Assembly: GCF_014899185.1 (NCBI RefSeq)
Contig: NZ_CP045201.1
Location: 1 to 64,000, forward strand
Length of the DNA stretch: 64,000 nt
Origin: Pseudooceanicola spongiae
GTDB lineage: Bacteria > Pseudomonadota > Alphaproteobacteria > Rhodobacterales > Rhodobacteraceae
Reading direction: 5' to 3'
Below are positions 17,812-25,639 of this stretch, piece by piece. The notes under the pieces were generated by a model. It made no database searches, was not told the origin of the DNA, and saw only the letters and a list, made by a program, of their open reading frames with translations. The first letter of the stretch is position 1. The number at the start of each line of letters is the position of its first letter. The position numbers and the translations under genes are program-made.

Positions 17812-18546
17812 ATGCGCCAGTTTTCCCTCGCCGTCCTTCTGGCCATGCTTTGCGCGCTGCCTTTCCCCCAGCCCATCCTCGCCCAGTCCATGCAGGATGT
17901 GACGACCGTTGCCTGCACGTCTGGCTCTGGCTGCCGATGCGCTTTGTCGGGGATCAGCGCGGTCAACATGGCCTGGCTCTTGAACCAGCAAGAGCCCCCC
18001 GCCAATGCCGACAAGCTGATTTTGCTGAGCGTTGATGGCGTGACCCGCTGGTCGGCGCTGAGCCCGGATCGCGCGGATGCGGACCATGGCGGCGATGGTG
18101 TTTGCCCGATCGAGGTGTTTCTGCCCGTTGAGCCGGAGGATGGCACCTGGACAGGAAAGGTCCGTGCCCAAGACTTTTCCGGCTGCGCCCCACAAGTCGC
18201 CGAGCTGGTGCCCGGCGTGGTGGCGGGCATGACGTTCTCGCGCCAGATTGCCTGGAACCGCCGTTTTGACCCCGCGCAACTCAGCGCCGATCCCGCCAGC
18301 AAGGTCGTCAGCTGGAGCGAACTGCACCCCAACCTGTTTGCAGGCAAGCTGAACAGCCCGGTCAAAAGCGATGTGCTGAACGTCAGTGGTGCCCTGTCAG
18401 CCAGACTTACAGCGCCAGACAGGGCGACCGCGACGCTCAGACTGCGGATTGGCAGCTCGGGCAAAAACGCCGCGACCTTGGCGGCACTTGGCATGGCGGA
18501 CTGTCGCGTCACAGCGATCTACGATTTCGAGAATACCAATCCTTAG
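17812..18546 (+). CDS. Secreted cysteine-motif protein (paralogue 2 of 2)
   Basis: A 244-residue protein with a signal peptide ending near PILAQS. It carries the CTSGSGCRC motif (Cys 35, 41, 43), a GVCPIEVFLPVEPEDGTW region and a Cys close to the C-terminus. These align with CIEGAGCTC, GYCPQTALEPVDGLW and the terminal Cys of the protein at 14799-15533. Start ATG is two bases after the VWA stop. The two paralogues flank the VWA gene within one apparent operon, which suggests that they interact with it or with each other. Function unknown. Confidence 0.65.
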   Translation: MRQFSLAVLLAMLCALPFPQPILAQSMQDVTTVACTSGSGCRCALSGISAVNMAWLLNQQEPPANADKLILLSVDGVTRWSALSPDRADADHGGDGVCPIEVFLPVEPEDGTWTGKVRAQDFSGCAPQVAELVPGVVAGMTFSRQIAWNRRFDPAQLSADPASKVVSWSELHPNLFAGKLNSPVKSDVLNVSGALSARLTAPDRATATLRLRIGSSGKNAATLAALGMADCRVTAIYDFENTNP

Positions 18547-18688
18547 GGCCAGTCCAGCATCTTGGACCGGGTGAGGTCTAAAGACAGTTTTTGATGGCGT
18601 CAGGCGGGCACCCGCGCCGCCGCCGCACAATGGCCATTTCCTGTTCTTGATGCTGCCATGCCGCTCCGAGCCTGCTGCCTTGGCGTTG

Positions 18689-19159
18689 TCAGCTGAGCAC
18701 CTCGGCTATGCGCCTGAGAATGTGGACAGCATCGTCTGAGGCCGCTTCGCGTGCAATCTGCTCTGACTTAGAGGCCGCCACACGCGCCAAAGCCAGTATC
18801 TCGCGGCCCTGATGCGTCAGGGCTGTGCGCAGAATACGGCCACGCTCGGCGTCAGGGGCACGCGCGATCAATCCCGCCTGCTCCAGCTTGACGAACATGG
18901 CCTGCATCGTCTGAGGCGACACAAATGCGAGGCGGGCAATGGAGGCGTCCGGCTCGCCCTCGATGCTGGTCAGAACCGAGTATTGCGGCGCGCTGAGCTC
19001 CAGATCCTTCAACTTCCGGTCCATGTTCTGACGCATCGCGTGCTGCGCGCGTTTGAGCATGTCCCCGATCGTCTCATGTGGGACGTAGACGCCCTGCCTC
19101 GAAAGGACAATTTTTATGCCCCACCCGATCGGACCCGACCTGATCGGGATACAGGTCAA
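18689..19159 (-). CDS. MarR-family transcriptional regulator
   Basis: Up to 156 residues. The core IGDMLKRAQHAMRQNMDRKL, SAPQYSVLTSIEG and ARLAFVSPQTMQAMFVKLEQ followed by GLIARAPDAERGR is a standard MarR winged helix-turn-helix dimer. The start is unsettled. The ATG at 19159 makes the gene overlap the divergent VOC gene by 44 bases, while the only other ATG (19060) removes part of the dimerisation helix. Neither has a strong ribosome site. It probably controls the divergent VOC gene, whose start is 73 bases inside the opposite strand from the MLKR codon. Confidence 0.85.
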   Translation of the reverse strand: MTCIPIRSGPIGWGIKIVLSRQGVYVPHETIGDMLKRAQHAMRQNMDRKLKDLELSAPQYSVLTSIEGEPDASIARLAFVSPQTMQAMFVKLEQAGLIARAPDAERGRILRTALTHQGREILALARVAASKSEQIAREAASDDAVHILRRIAEVLS

Positions 19160-19487
19160 AGACCTGGACGCCGCCCGCAGCTTTTACACCGACGTCGTCG
19201 GGCTGACCGTCAGCCCCTTCGGCCCGCCCGGTGCTGTCGTGTTTGACACCAAGCCGATCCCCTTCGCGGTGCGCACTCCCGTTTTCGATCTCGATGCCGT
19301 GGAGACCCTCGGCCAGGGCGGCGCGCTCTGGTTCGGGTGCGATGATGCCGACGCCCTGCATGTGCATCTGATCGAACAGGACGTGGCGATCGACTTTGCG
19401 CCGACGGATGGGGCTTTTGGTGGCTACTTCGCGTTTCGAGATCCGTTCGGCGACACGATCACGGCCCATACGGTTCAGGCAGGCTAG
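19116..19487 (+). CDS. VOC-family (glyoxalase/bleomycin-resistance-like) protein
   Basis: A 123-residue protein with AAAGGACA upstream of its ATG. The IGIQVKDLDAARSFYTDVVG opening and the closing GGYFAFRDPFGDTITAH are the two ends of a VOC-fold protein made of paired beta-alpha-beta units. Members are small metal-dependent isomerases, dioxygenases or antibiotic-binding proteins in the cytoplasm. The divergent MarR regulator suggests inducible detoxification of an electrophile or drug. Substrate unknown. Confidence 0.85.
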   Translation: MPHPIGPDLIGIQVKDLDAARSFYTDVVGLTVSPFGPPGAVVFDTKPIPFAVRTPVFDLDAVETLGQGGALWFGCDDADALHVHLIEQDVAIDFAPTDGAFGGYFAFRDPFGDTITAHTVQAG

Positions 19488-19813
19488 AGCCCTGGTGAAA
19501 TACATACTGGATGGGCGTTGCCAGCGCGGAGCATACGTGCGGGCTGCGATGGCGGCTTTGCGCAGCTCGGCCAACTCGCAGAGACGTCGGAACCTCGCCG
19601 CCTTTGCGAAGACGCCAGAACTGCGAATTTAGCATTCTGTCCGGTGGGGCGCCCAGCACTCGGGTAGCGATCCAACGATTTCCAATTGGTCATCTGAGCA
19701 TGTGACGCATCATCTCGGCCAGAATTTTCAGAGATTTTAAAGATGCCGAAGAGGCGCTGAAGACTCTCTGAGCAACACGAGATCTCATGGCGTGCGCCCC
19801 CGGCTCTTTGGGG
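19488..19813. other. Intergenic stretch without a recognisable gene
   Basis: No family-like coding frame on either strand. On the minus strand an open frame runs through 19484-19693 but its product resembles nothing I know and its codon use is irregular. It may be decayed sequence. Confidence 0.4.
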
Positions 19814-20185
19814 TCAGGCGGTCAGCGTGAAGACGGGAGAGAAGCCGCCGTAGATCAATCGCGCTCCGTCGAAGGGCATCGGGTTGGTTGCCGGGTTGAT
19901 CCGGTCGTCCGCAGTGGACAAGTCGTGCATCTGCGCGCCGACCCGGTCGCGGGTCTCTTTGTCGGGCCATTCGACCCAGCTGAAAACCACAGACTCGTCG
20001 TCCTTGGCCTGGACTGCCCTGCGAAAGTCGGTGAGCGTTCCGTCGGGAACATCGTCGCCCCAACATTCAACGACGCGAAGGGCACCCTGTTCAATGAAAA
20101 AACTGTCGGCTTTCTTGGCGTGGTCGATGAAAGCCTGCTTCTGCGCGGTCGGCACCGCGATCACAAATCCGTCGATGTAACTCAT
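19814..20185 (-). CDS. DUF1428 family protein
   Basis: A 123-residue protein starting at the ATG of MSYIDGFVIAVP, which has GGGAGAAACC just upstream; the longer frame to 20323 overlaps the TetR gene and is not used. The sequence VPTAQKQAFIDHAKKADSFF, the ECWGDDVPDG block and the FSWVEWPDKETRD block are characteristic of DUF1428 (E. coli YbaA-like), a small dimeric ferredoxin-like fold of unknown activity. It is divergent from a TetR regulator, with a palindrome between them, so it is probably the regulated partner. Confidence 0.88.
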   Translation of the reverse strand: MSYIDGFVIAVPTAQKQAFIDHAKKADSFFIEQGALRVVECWGDDVPDGTLTDFRRAVQAKDDESVVFSWVEWPDKETRDRVGAQMHDLSTADDRINPATNPMPFDGARLIYGGFSPVFTLTA

Positions 20186-20219
20186 TTTCGGTTTCTCCCT
20201 GAGTCGACACTTTTCAACA

Positions 20220-20237
20220 ATACCGACCGTATGGTAT
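20220..20237. promoter_or_regulatory. Candidate TetR operator
   Basis: ATACC-8-GGTAT inverted repeat in the 61-base gap between the DUF1428 and TetR start codons, ending ten bases before the TetR ATG. Position and symmetry fit autoregulation by the adjacent TetR protein with shared control of the DUF1428 gene. Confidence 0.5.
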
Positions 20238-20246
20238 GTGTCAATC

Positions 20247-20876
20247 ATGGCGCGAAAACCCAACCAGTCCCCCGAACGCGGCGATGCCCGCACCCGCCTT
20301 CTTGAAGCCGCCCGCGACATCATCCGGCAGAAGGGCTTTGCTGCGACCTCGGTCGATGACCTGTGCCGGTCCGCCGGGGTGACAAAGGGCGCGTTCTTTC
20401 ATCACTTCAAGACCAAGGAGGCCCTCGGCGTGGCGGCAGCGGCCTTCTGGTCGCAAACGACTGGGGCGCTGTTCAGCGCAGCGTCCTATCATGCGCCCGA
20501 AGATCCGCTGGAGCGCATTCTGGCCTATCTGGAGTTTCGCAGGTCGATCATCGGCGGCGAGACCTTCGAATACACCTGCCTTGTCGGCACCATGACACAG
20601 GAGGTGCATGCGACAGCGCACCCGATCCGGGATGCCTGCGCCGAGAGTATTTTCGGCCATGCCGCAACGCTTGAACCCGACATCAGCGCTGCGATGCGCC
20701 TGCATGGCATAACTGCAGACTGGACGGCAGAGAGTCTTGCCCGCCACACGCAGGCAGTGTTGCAAGGCGCGTTCATCCTCGCCAAGGCCGCAGGGAATGC
20801 GGAGCTGGCGCGCGAGAGCCTTGATCACCTGATCCGCTACGTGCGACTGCTGTTTGGCCAGACTGCCGCTCTCTGA
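20247..20876 (+). CDS. TetR-family transcriptional regulator
   Basis: A 209-residue repressor. The DNA-binding domain occupies residues about 10-60 with RLLEAARDIIRQKGFAATSV then DDLCRSAGVTKGAFFHHFKT, and the effector-binding domain follows. A GTG three codons earlier (20238) is a possible start but would put the palindrome directly against the coding region. The C-terminal domain resembles the YcdC/NemR-like class in which cysteines sense electrophiles, and it carries Cys in YTCLVGTM and RDACAES. It is divergent from the DUF1428 gene. Confidence 0.88.
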   Translation: MARKPNQSPERGDARTRLLEAARDIIRQKGFAATSVDDLCRSAGVTKGAFFHHFKTKEALGVAAAAFWSQTTGALFSAASYHAPEDPLERILAYLEFRRSIIGGETFEYTCLVGTMTQEVHATAHPIRDACAESIFGHAATLEPDISAAMRLHGITADWTAESLARHTQAVLQGAFILAKAAGNAELARESLDHLIRYVRLLFGQTAAL

Positions 20877-21055
20877 CGTGACCCCGACCCGCGAGGCGCA
20901 AAACCTGTGACCAAGCGCGAAGGTATACCGATCTGTACGGCTTACCCGATGCCGCGAATTACGTCTGCCGGATTGCTCAGGCAAAACCGTCGCTCCCTCG
21001 CGTCAGCCCCTCGCGCCGGTTTCCTCAACGTGGTGGAGAGCTGCTGCGTAGTTAG

Positions 21056-21553
21056 CTACTTTTGCTCAAGAAACCGATATGCCTCAAGGATCGCTGCGGT
21101 GAGCCCGTCAAAGAAGCCTTCGTCCGTGACGTCCACCAGACCAACCGCGCGGGTCGTGTCATCTTCTATCATGTCCTGAGCGGGCCTGAGAAGAACAAGG
21201 GCGTCCTGTTCTTTGGCGAGTTCACGGTAGCTGTCGCCCTTGCCGTGTTTCAGTACGTTGATCGCGAGATAGTACTGCCGGATCCGCTCGGCGAGGTCCG
21301 TTTCACCGCCCGCGACAAGCAGGGATTGCAGCTTGCGGGAGAATGGGCCCCTTTTGAAGTGGTGCTGCATGCGCGCTTCAAAGACCGAGTAAATGTCGAC
21401 CGAGATCTTCTCAAGCTCGACGGTCGCCGCACGCAGTTGCTCGGCCTCGGGGCCGGTGGTTGCGTGGGAAAGCTCTGAAATACGATCTTGGGGTGCCTTG
21501 GCGTTTGCCTGCGCCGCGGCAACCAGTTCAGCAATGCTCTTTGAGACGTTCAT
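21056..21553 (-). CDS. Conserved hypothetical helical protein
   Basis: A 165-residue, soluble, mostly alpha-helical protein with no signal peptide. I do not recognise a named family. The middle region with RIRQYYLAINVLKHGKGDSY recalls HEPN-like or Apea-like helical proteins, where an Asn and His near a helix start are conserved, but this is only a resemblance. The acidic C-terminal part (DMIEDDTTRAVGLVDVTDEG) is distinctive. It lies alone between the TetR gene and the Opp operon with room for its own promoter. Confidence 0.55.
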   Translation of the reverse strand: MNVSKSIAELVAAAQANAKAPQDRISELSHATTGPEAEQLRAATVELEKISVDIYSVFEARMQHHFKRGPFSRKLQSLLVAGGETDLAERIRQYYLAINVLKHGKGDSYRELAKEQDALVLLRPAQDMIEDDTTRAVGLVDVTDEGFFDGLTAAILEAYRFLEQK

Positions 21554-21673
21554 CTTGGACCCTCCATAGGTTTACGCCGCAATACGCCATGTGACGCGGA
21601 TTGGCAGGCCCAGAAGTGACCGATATGGCTTGTGCGGCGATTTTTCAGTGCTTTGAGGCGGTGCATTCGGAAG

Positions 21674-21703
21674 GCCGCGCTCTCCAGAGGCGAAGAGCGC
21701 GGC
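21674..21703 (-). terminator. Hairpin downstream of the Opp operon
   Basis: A ten-base-pair stem, GCCGCGCTCT with its perfect complement, and a ten-base loop, 65 bases beyond the oppF stop on the minus strand. A weak pyrimidine tail (CCTTCC) follows on that strand. Probably the operon terminator. Confidence 0.6.
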
Positions 21704-21767
21704 TAGGTTCCGTCCTGAGCAGAGGCATAGCGCACCGAGATCGTGGCGCTTTACCGGCTTCGGGATG

Positions 21768-22766
21768 TCAGGTCAGTTCACTGGCACGCACAGGCCCGGG
21801 ATGCAGGCAGGCGACGCGGTGCACCGGGTCCTTGGGCAATGGCAGGATCCGCGCGCAATCATCGGCGGCCCGGACACAGCGGGTACGGAACACGCAGCCC
21901 GAGGGGGGCGCCATGGGCGAGGGGAGGTCGCCAATCAGCGGGATCATCTTCTTGGCACGTTCAGCCGCCGGGTCGGGCAGGGGAACGGCAGACAGCAGGG
22001 CCTGCGTGTAGGGATGCTGAGGCGCGGCGTAGAGCGCGCTCTTGGGGGCGTTTTCCATCACGCGCCCGAGGTACAACACCATGACATCATGGGAAATGTT
22101 CTTCACCACGCTCAGGTCATGGGCGATGAAGATCATCGCCAGTCCGAGGTCGCGCTGCAGCTCCTTCAGCAGCTCGATGACCTGCGCCTGGATCGACACG
22201 TCCAGCGCCGAGACAGGCTCGTCGCAGATCAGCAGCTTCGGTTCGACGATCAGGGCGCGGGCGATACCGATACGCTGACACTGGCCACCAGAGAACTCAT
22301 GCGGATAGCGGTTAATCATCTGCGGCAGCAGGCCAACCCGCTCCATCATCTGGGCGACGCGCTTGCGCCGCTCGGAAGCAGAGACTTCGGGGTGATGCGT
22401 GCGCAGCGGCTCCGAGATGATCTGGCCCAAGGTCATGCGCGGGTTCAGCGAGGCGAGGGGGTCCTGAAACACCATCTGGATTTCAGAGCGGTATGGCTTC
22501 ATCCGACGTGGCGAGAGCGACAGCAGGTTCGTCTCGCCGCGCCACATGACGCTGCCCTTGGCGGGCACCATCTGGATCAGGCCGCGTGCCATCGTCGACT
22601 TGCCCGAGCCGGATTCTCCGACGACACCCAGGGTCTGGCCAGCCTCCAGATCAAAGCTGACGTCCTTGACGGCATGCAACTGGCGCGGCGCGGTCCAGGG
22701 CATGTCGCCGGCGCGGGTGATGTCGAAGGTCACGCTGAGGTCGCGGACACAGAGAAGGGGGCTCAT
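21768..22766 (-). CDS. Oligopeptide/dipeptide ABC transporter ATP-binding protein, OppF/DppF type
   Basis: A 332-residue ATPase with Walker A GESGSGKS near residue 42, signature FSGGQCQRIGIARAL near 165, Walker B LLICDEPVSALD and the switch His in IFIAHDLS. The C-terminal extension has the Cys-rich CVFRTRCVRAADDC motif typical of peptide/nickel transporter ATPases. It drives import together with the OppD-like partner. Its start overlaps the oppD stop by four bases, and it is the last gene of a five-gene importer. Confidence 0.93.
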   Translation of the reverse strand: MSPLLCVRDLSVTFDITRAGDMPWTAPRQLHAVKDVSFDLEAGQTLGVVGESGSGKSTMARGLIQMVPAKGSVMWRGETNLLSLSPRRMKPYRSEIQMVFQDPLASLNPRMTLGQIISEPLRTHHPEVSASERRKRVAQMMERVGLLPQMINRYPHEFSGGQCQRIGIARALIVEPKLLICDEPVSALDVSIQAQVIELLKELQRDLGLAMIFIAHDLSVVKNISHDVMVLYLGRVMENAPKSALYAAPQHPYTQALLSAVPLPDPAAERAKKMIPLIGDLPSPMAPPSGCVFRTRCVRAADDCARILPLPKDPVHRVACLHPGPVRASELT

Positions 22767-23731
22767 GCGGAAAGCTCCTCGATCGGGCGGCGACAGGCGC
22801 GTGCACGGTTCTCCGCGAAGGGTTCGAGCGGCGGCATCGTGTGGCAGCTGTCAACGGCATAGGTGCAACGGGGGCGAAAGGGGCAGCCCTCGGGCGGATC
22901 GGACATGTTGGGCGGATTGCCCGGGATCGCCTTCATCACCGCATCCTCGTCATCGACGCGGGGCACTGCCGCCAGCAGGCCACGGGTGTAGGGATGGCTG
23001 GGGGTGGCAAACAGCGGATCGGTCGGAGCCTCTTCCATCACGCGGCCGCCATACATCACCAGCACCCGTTCACAGAACCCGGCCACGACGCCGAGGTCAT
23101 GGGTGATCAGGATCGTCGCCATGCCGAAATCGCGCTGCAACTCAGACAGCAGGCCCATGATCTGCGCCTGAACGGTGACGTCGAGAGCGGTCGTCGGCTC
23201 GTCCGCTATCAGCAGGTCGGGTTTGCACAGCAGCGACATGGCGATCATCACCCGTTGCCGCATGCCACCGGAAAACTCATGCGGATAGAGGCGGATACGC
23301 TCCTTCGCGGCGGGGATCTTGACCGCGTCCAGCATCCGGGTGCATTCGACCAGCGCGTCGCGCTTGGACATGCCGTGGTGCAGGGTCAGCACTTCGGTCA
23401 TCTGGTCGGAGATCCGCATGTAGGGGTTCAGCGAGGTCATCGGATCCTGAAAGATCATCGCGATACGCTCGGCCCGGATCTTGTTCAGAACCTTCGCCGG
23501 TGCGCCGAGGATCTCCTGGCCATCGAACAGGACGGAGCCACTGGTGCGCCCGTTCTTCGCCAGCAGCCCCATGATGGAAAACGCGGTCTGGGATTTGCCC
23601 GAGCCGCTTTCGCCCACGATGCCAAGGGTCTGGCCCTTGTCGATGGACAGCGACAGGTTGTTGACGGCGTGAACCGGACCATCATCACCTTCAAAGGTAA
23701 CGGACAGGTCCTTGATCTGCAAAAGGGACAT
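22763..23731 (-). CDS. Oligopeptide/dipeptide ABC transporter ATP-binding protein, OppD/DppD type
   Basis: A 322-residue ATPase. Walker A is GESGSGKSQ, the signature is [15 protein letters not shown], Walker B is [12 protein letters not shown] and the switch His is in LITHDLGVV. The C-terminal peptide-transporter motif [14 protein letters not shown] is present. It forms the ATPase heterodimer with the downstream OppF-like protein on the cytoplasmic face. One-base overlap with oppC (TGATG) shows coupled translation. Confidence 0.93.
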   Translation of the reverse strand: MSLLQIKDLSVTFEGDDGPVHAVNNLSLSIDKGQTLGIVGESGSGKSQTAFSIMGLLAKNGRTSGSVLFDGQEILGAPAKVLNKIRAERIAMIFQDPMTSLNPYMRISDQMTEVLTLHHGMSKRDALVECTRMLDAVKIPAAKERIRLYPHEFSGGMRQRVMIAMSLLCKPDLLIADEPTTALDVTVQAQIMGLLSELQRDFGMATILITHDLGVVAGFCERVLVMYGGRVMEEAPTDPLFATPSHPYTRGLLAAVPRVDDEDAVMKAIPGNPPNMSDPPEGCPFRPRCTYAVDSCHTMPPLEPFAENRARACRRPIEELSA

Positions 23732-24645
23732 CAGCGATCCTTGGGGTCGAGTGCATCACGCAGGCCATCGCCCACGAAGAAGAAGCCGAACAGAGTGAGG
23801 CAGAAGAACAGCAGCGGAAAGCCCAGCTGCCAGGTGGTGCCATAGGCAATCGTTCCCGCGCCTTCGGAGATCAGCGCGCCGAGCGAGGTCATGGGTTCCT
23901 GCACGCCGAGGCCGAGGAACGAGATGAAGCTTTCGGTCAGCACCATCAGCGGCACCAGCAGGGTGATATAGACAGCGATCACGCCCAGCAGGTTCGGCAC
24001 GATGTGGCGCAGGATGATGACCGGGGCGGAGACTCCGGTGGCGCGTGCCGCCTCGACATACTCCCGGCCCTTCAGGCTGAGGGTTTGGCCGCGCACGATG
24101 CGCGACATCTCCATCCACGAAATCAGACCGATGCCGACAAACAGGATGGTGATCGAGCGACCGTACATCACCAGCAGCAGGATCAGCACGAACATGTAGG
24201 GGACGGCCATCAGGATATCGACGAGGCGCATCATCAGCCCATCGATCCGCCCGCCGACATAGCCCGCCGTCGCGCCGTAGAGGGTGCCAACGATACAGGC
24301 GATCAGCGCGCCAACGACACCCACGGCGAGACTGATCTGCGTGCCCTGTACGGTGCGCGCGAACAGGTCCCGGCCCAGATCATCGGTGCCGAAGTAGTGC
24401 CCGTTTGCCAGCGACGGCCCGCCGAGCTCAGCCACCTGACCCATGACGTTATAGTCCAGCTCCTCGTTCGACCACTGGGCGGCGTAGTTGCCGAAGATCG
24501 CGAAAAGAGCGACGCCGATCAGGATCACCAGACCCATCATCGCCGCCTTGTTGCGGAAAAAGCGACGGCGCGCATCGGCCCAGGGAGAGCGCCCCTTGGC
24601 CGGCAGAGCCTGCGCTGCGACAGTGTTTTCAGTCGTGGACACCAT
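23731..24645 (-). CDS. Oligopeptide-type ABC transporter permease, OppC/DppC type
   Basis: A 304-residue inner-membrane protein with an N-terminal OppC segment (GRSPWADARRRFFRNKAAMM), about six membrane helices and the EAA loop around EYVEAARATGVSAPVIILRH. It forms the channel with the OppB-like protein. A periplasmic loop after the first helix contains GHYFGTDDLGRDLFAR, a constant feature of OppC proteins. It starts one base from the end of oppB. Confidence 0.93.
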   Translation of the reverse strand: MVSTTENTVAAQALPAKGRSPWADARRRFFRNKAAMMGLVILIGVALFAIFGNYAAQWSNEELDYNVMGQVAELGGPSLANGHYFGTDDLGRDLFARTVQGTQISLAVGVVGALIACIVGTLYGATAGYVGGRIDGLMMRLVDILMAVPYMFVLILLLVMYGRSITILFVGIGLISWMEMSRIVRGQTLSLKGREYVEAARATGVSAPVIILRHIVPNLLGVIAVYITLLVPLMVLTESFISFLGLGVQEPMTSLGALISEGAGTIAYGTTWQLGFPLLFFCLTLFGFFFVGDGLRDALDPKDR

Positions 24646-24646
24646 G

Positions 24647-25564
24647 TCAGTACCGGATCTTGGGGTCTATCCACCCGTAAAGGATATCGACCACGAGGTT
24701 GAAGAAGATGGTGAGCGCGCCGACAAGGATCGTGACCCCCATCATGACGGCATAATCGCGGTTCAGCGCACTATCGACGAAGGCCTTGCCGATGCCGCCA
24801 GTCGAAAAGTAGATGTCGACCACCACCGAGCCGGTGATCATCGCCACGAAGGCCGGGCCGAGGTAGGAAATCACCGGCAGCAGCGCGGGTTTCAGCGCGT
24901 GACGCAGGATCACCCGGCGCTCCGGCAGGCCCTTGGCGCGCGCGGTGCGGATGTGGTTCGAGGTCAGCACCTCCAGCATCGAGGACCGCGTGATCCGGGC
25001 AATGGAGGCCATGAAGGAGGTCGAGAGCGCGATCACCGGCATGATCCAGTATTCCGGTCCCTGCCAGCCACCACCGGGCAACCAGCCGAGCCACAACGTG
25101 AAAACAAGCACCAGAACCGGGGCCATGACGAAGTTCGGCAGCACCTGCGCGCCGATCGACACACCCACGGCGATATAATCAAGCAGCGTGTTGTGCCGCA
25201 CGGCTGCAGCCACCCCCAGCGATACGCCCACGACCACAGCCACGACAAAGGACAGCAGGCCATAGGTCAGCGTGATCGGAAAGCCCTGCGCGATGATCTC
25301 GTTCACCGTGCGGTCCTTGTAGATAAAGCTCGGCCCGAAGTCGAAATCGCTGACGATGCCCCAGACGTAGGTGCCGATCTGCTTCCACAGCGGATCGTCC
25401 AGACCGTACTTGGCATTGAGGTTGGCGAGGACCTCAGGCGGCAGTTTCCGTTCGGCTGTGAACGGACCGCCGGGGGCGGAGTGCATCAGCACGAAAGAGA
25501 TCACGATCAACACAAGCAGGGTCGGGACCGCGATTGCGAGGCGTTTGAGAATGTAACTGAACAC
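24647..25564 (-). CDS. Oligopeptide-type ABC transporter permease, OppB/DppB type
   Basis: A 305-residue permease. It starts with MFSYILKRLAIAVPTLLVLI, the usual OppB first helix, and has the EAA loop SNHIRTARAKGLPERRVILR and the closing DILYGWIDPKIRY. About six membrane segments are predicted. It pairs with the OppC-like subunit. A 75-base gap with a strong hairpin separates it from the binding-protein gene upstream. Confidence 0.93.
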   Translation of the reverse strand: MFSYILKRLAIAVPTLLVLIVISFVLMHSAPGGPFTAERKLPPEVLANLNAKYGLDDPLWKQIGTYVWGIVSDFDFGPSFIYKDRTVNEIIAQGFPITLTYGLLSFVVAVVVGVSLGVAAAVRHNTLLDYIAVGVSIGAQVLPNFVMAPVLVLVFTLWLGWLPGGGWQGPEYWIMPVIALSTSFMASIARITRSSMLEVLTSNHIRTARAKGLPERRVILRHALKPALLPVISYLGPAFVAMITGSVVVDIYFSTGGIGKAFVDSALNRDYAVMMGVTILVGALTIFFNLVVDILYGWIDPKIRY

Positions 25565-25598
25565 GCGTCAGCCCCCAGGAAATCTGTGACAGAAGGTT

Positions 25599-25631
25599 GC
25601 AGGGCCGGGTTGAATGGCGTCCCGGCCCTGC
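25599..25631 (-). promoter_or_regulatory. Intercistronic hairpin between oppA and oppB
   Basis: A perfect 11-base-pair GC-rich stem (GCAGGGCCGGG with its complement) and an 11-base loop, starting eight bases after the oppA stop. There is no U-run. Such structures shield the binding-protein message from 3' decay and raise its level over that of the membrane genes. Confidence 0.65.
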
Positions 25632-25639
25632 GTCGAGTG

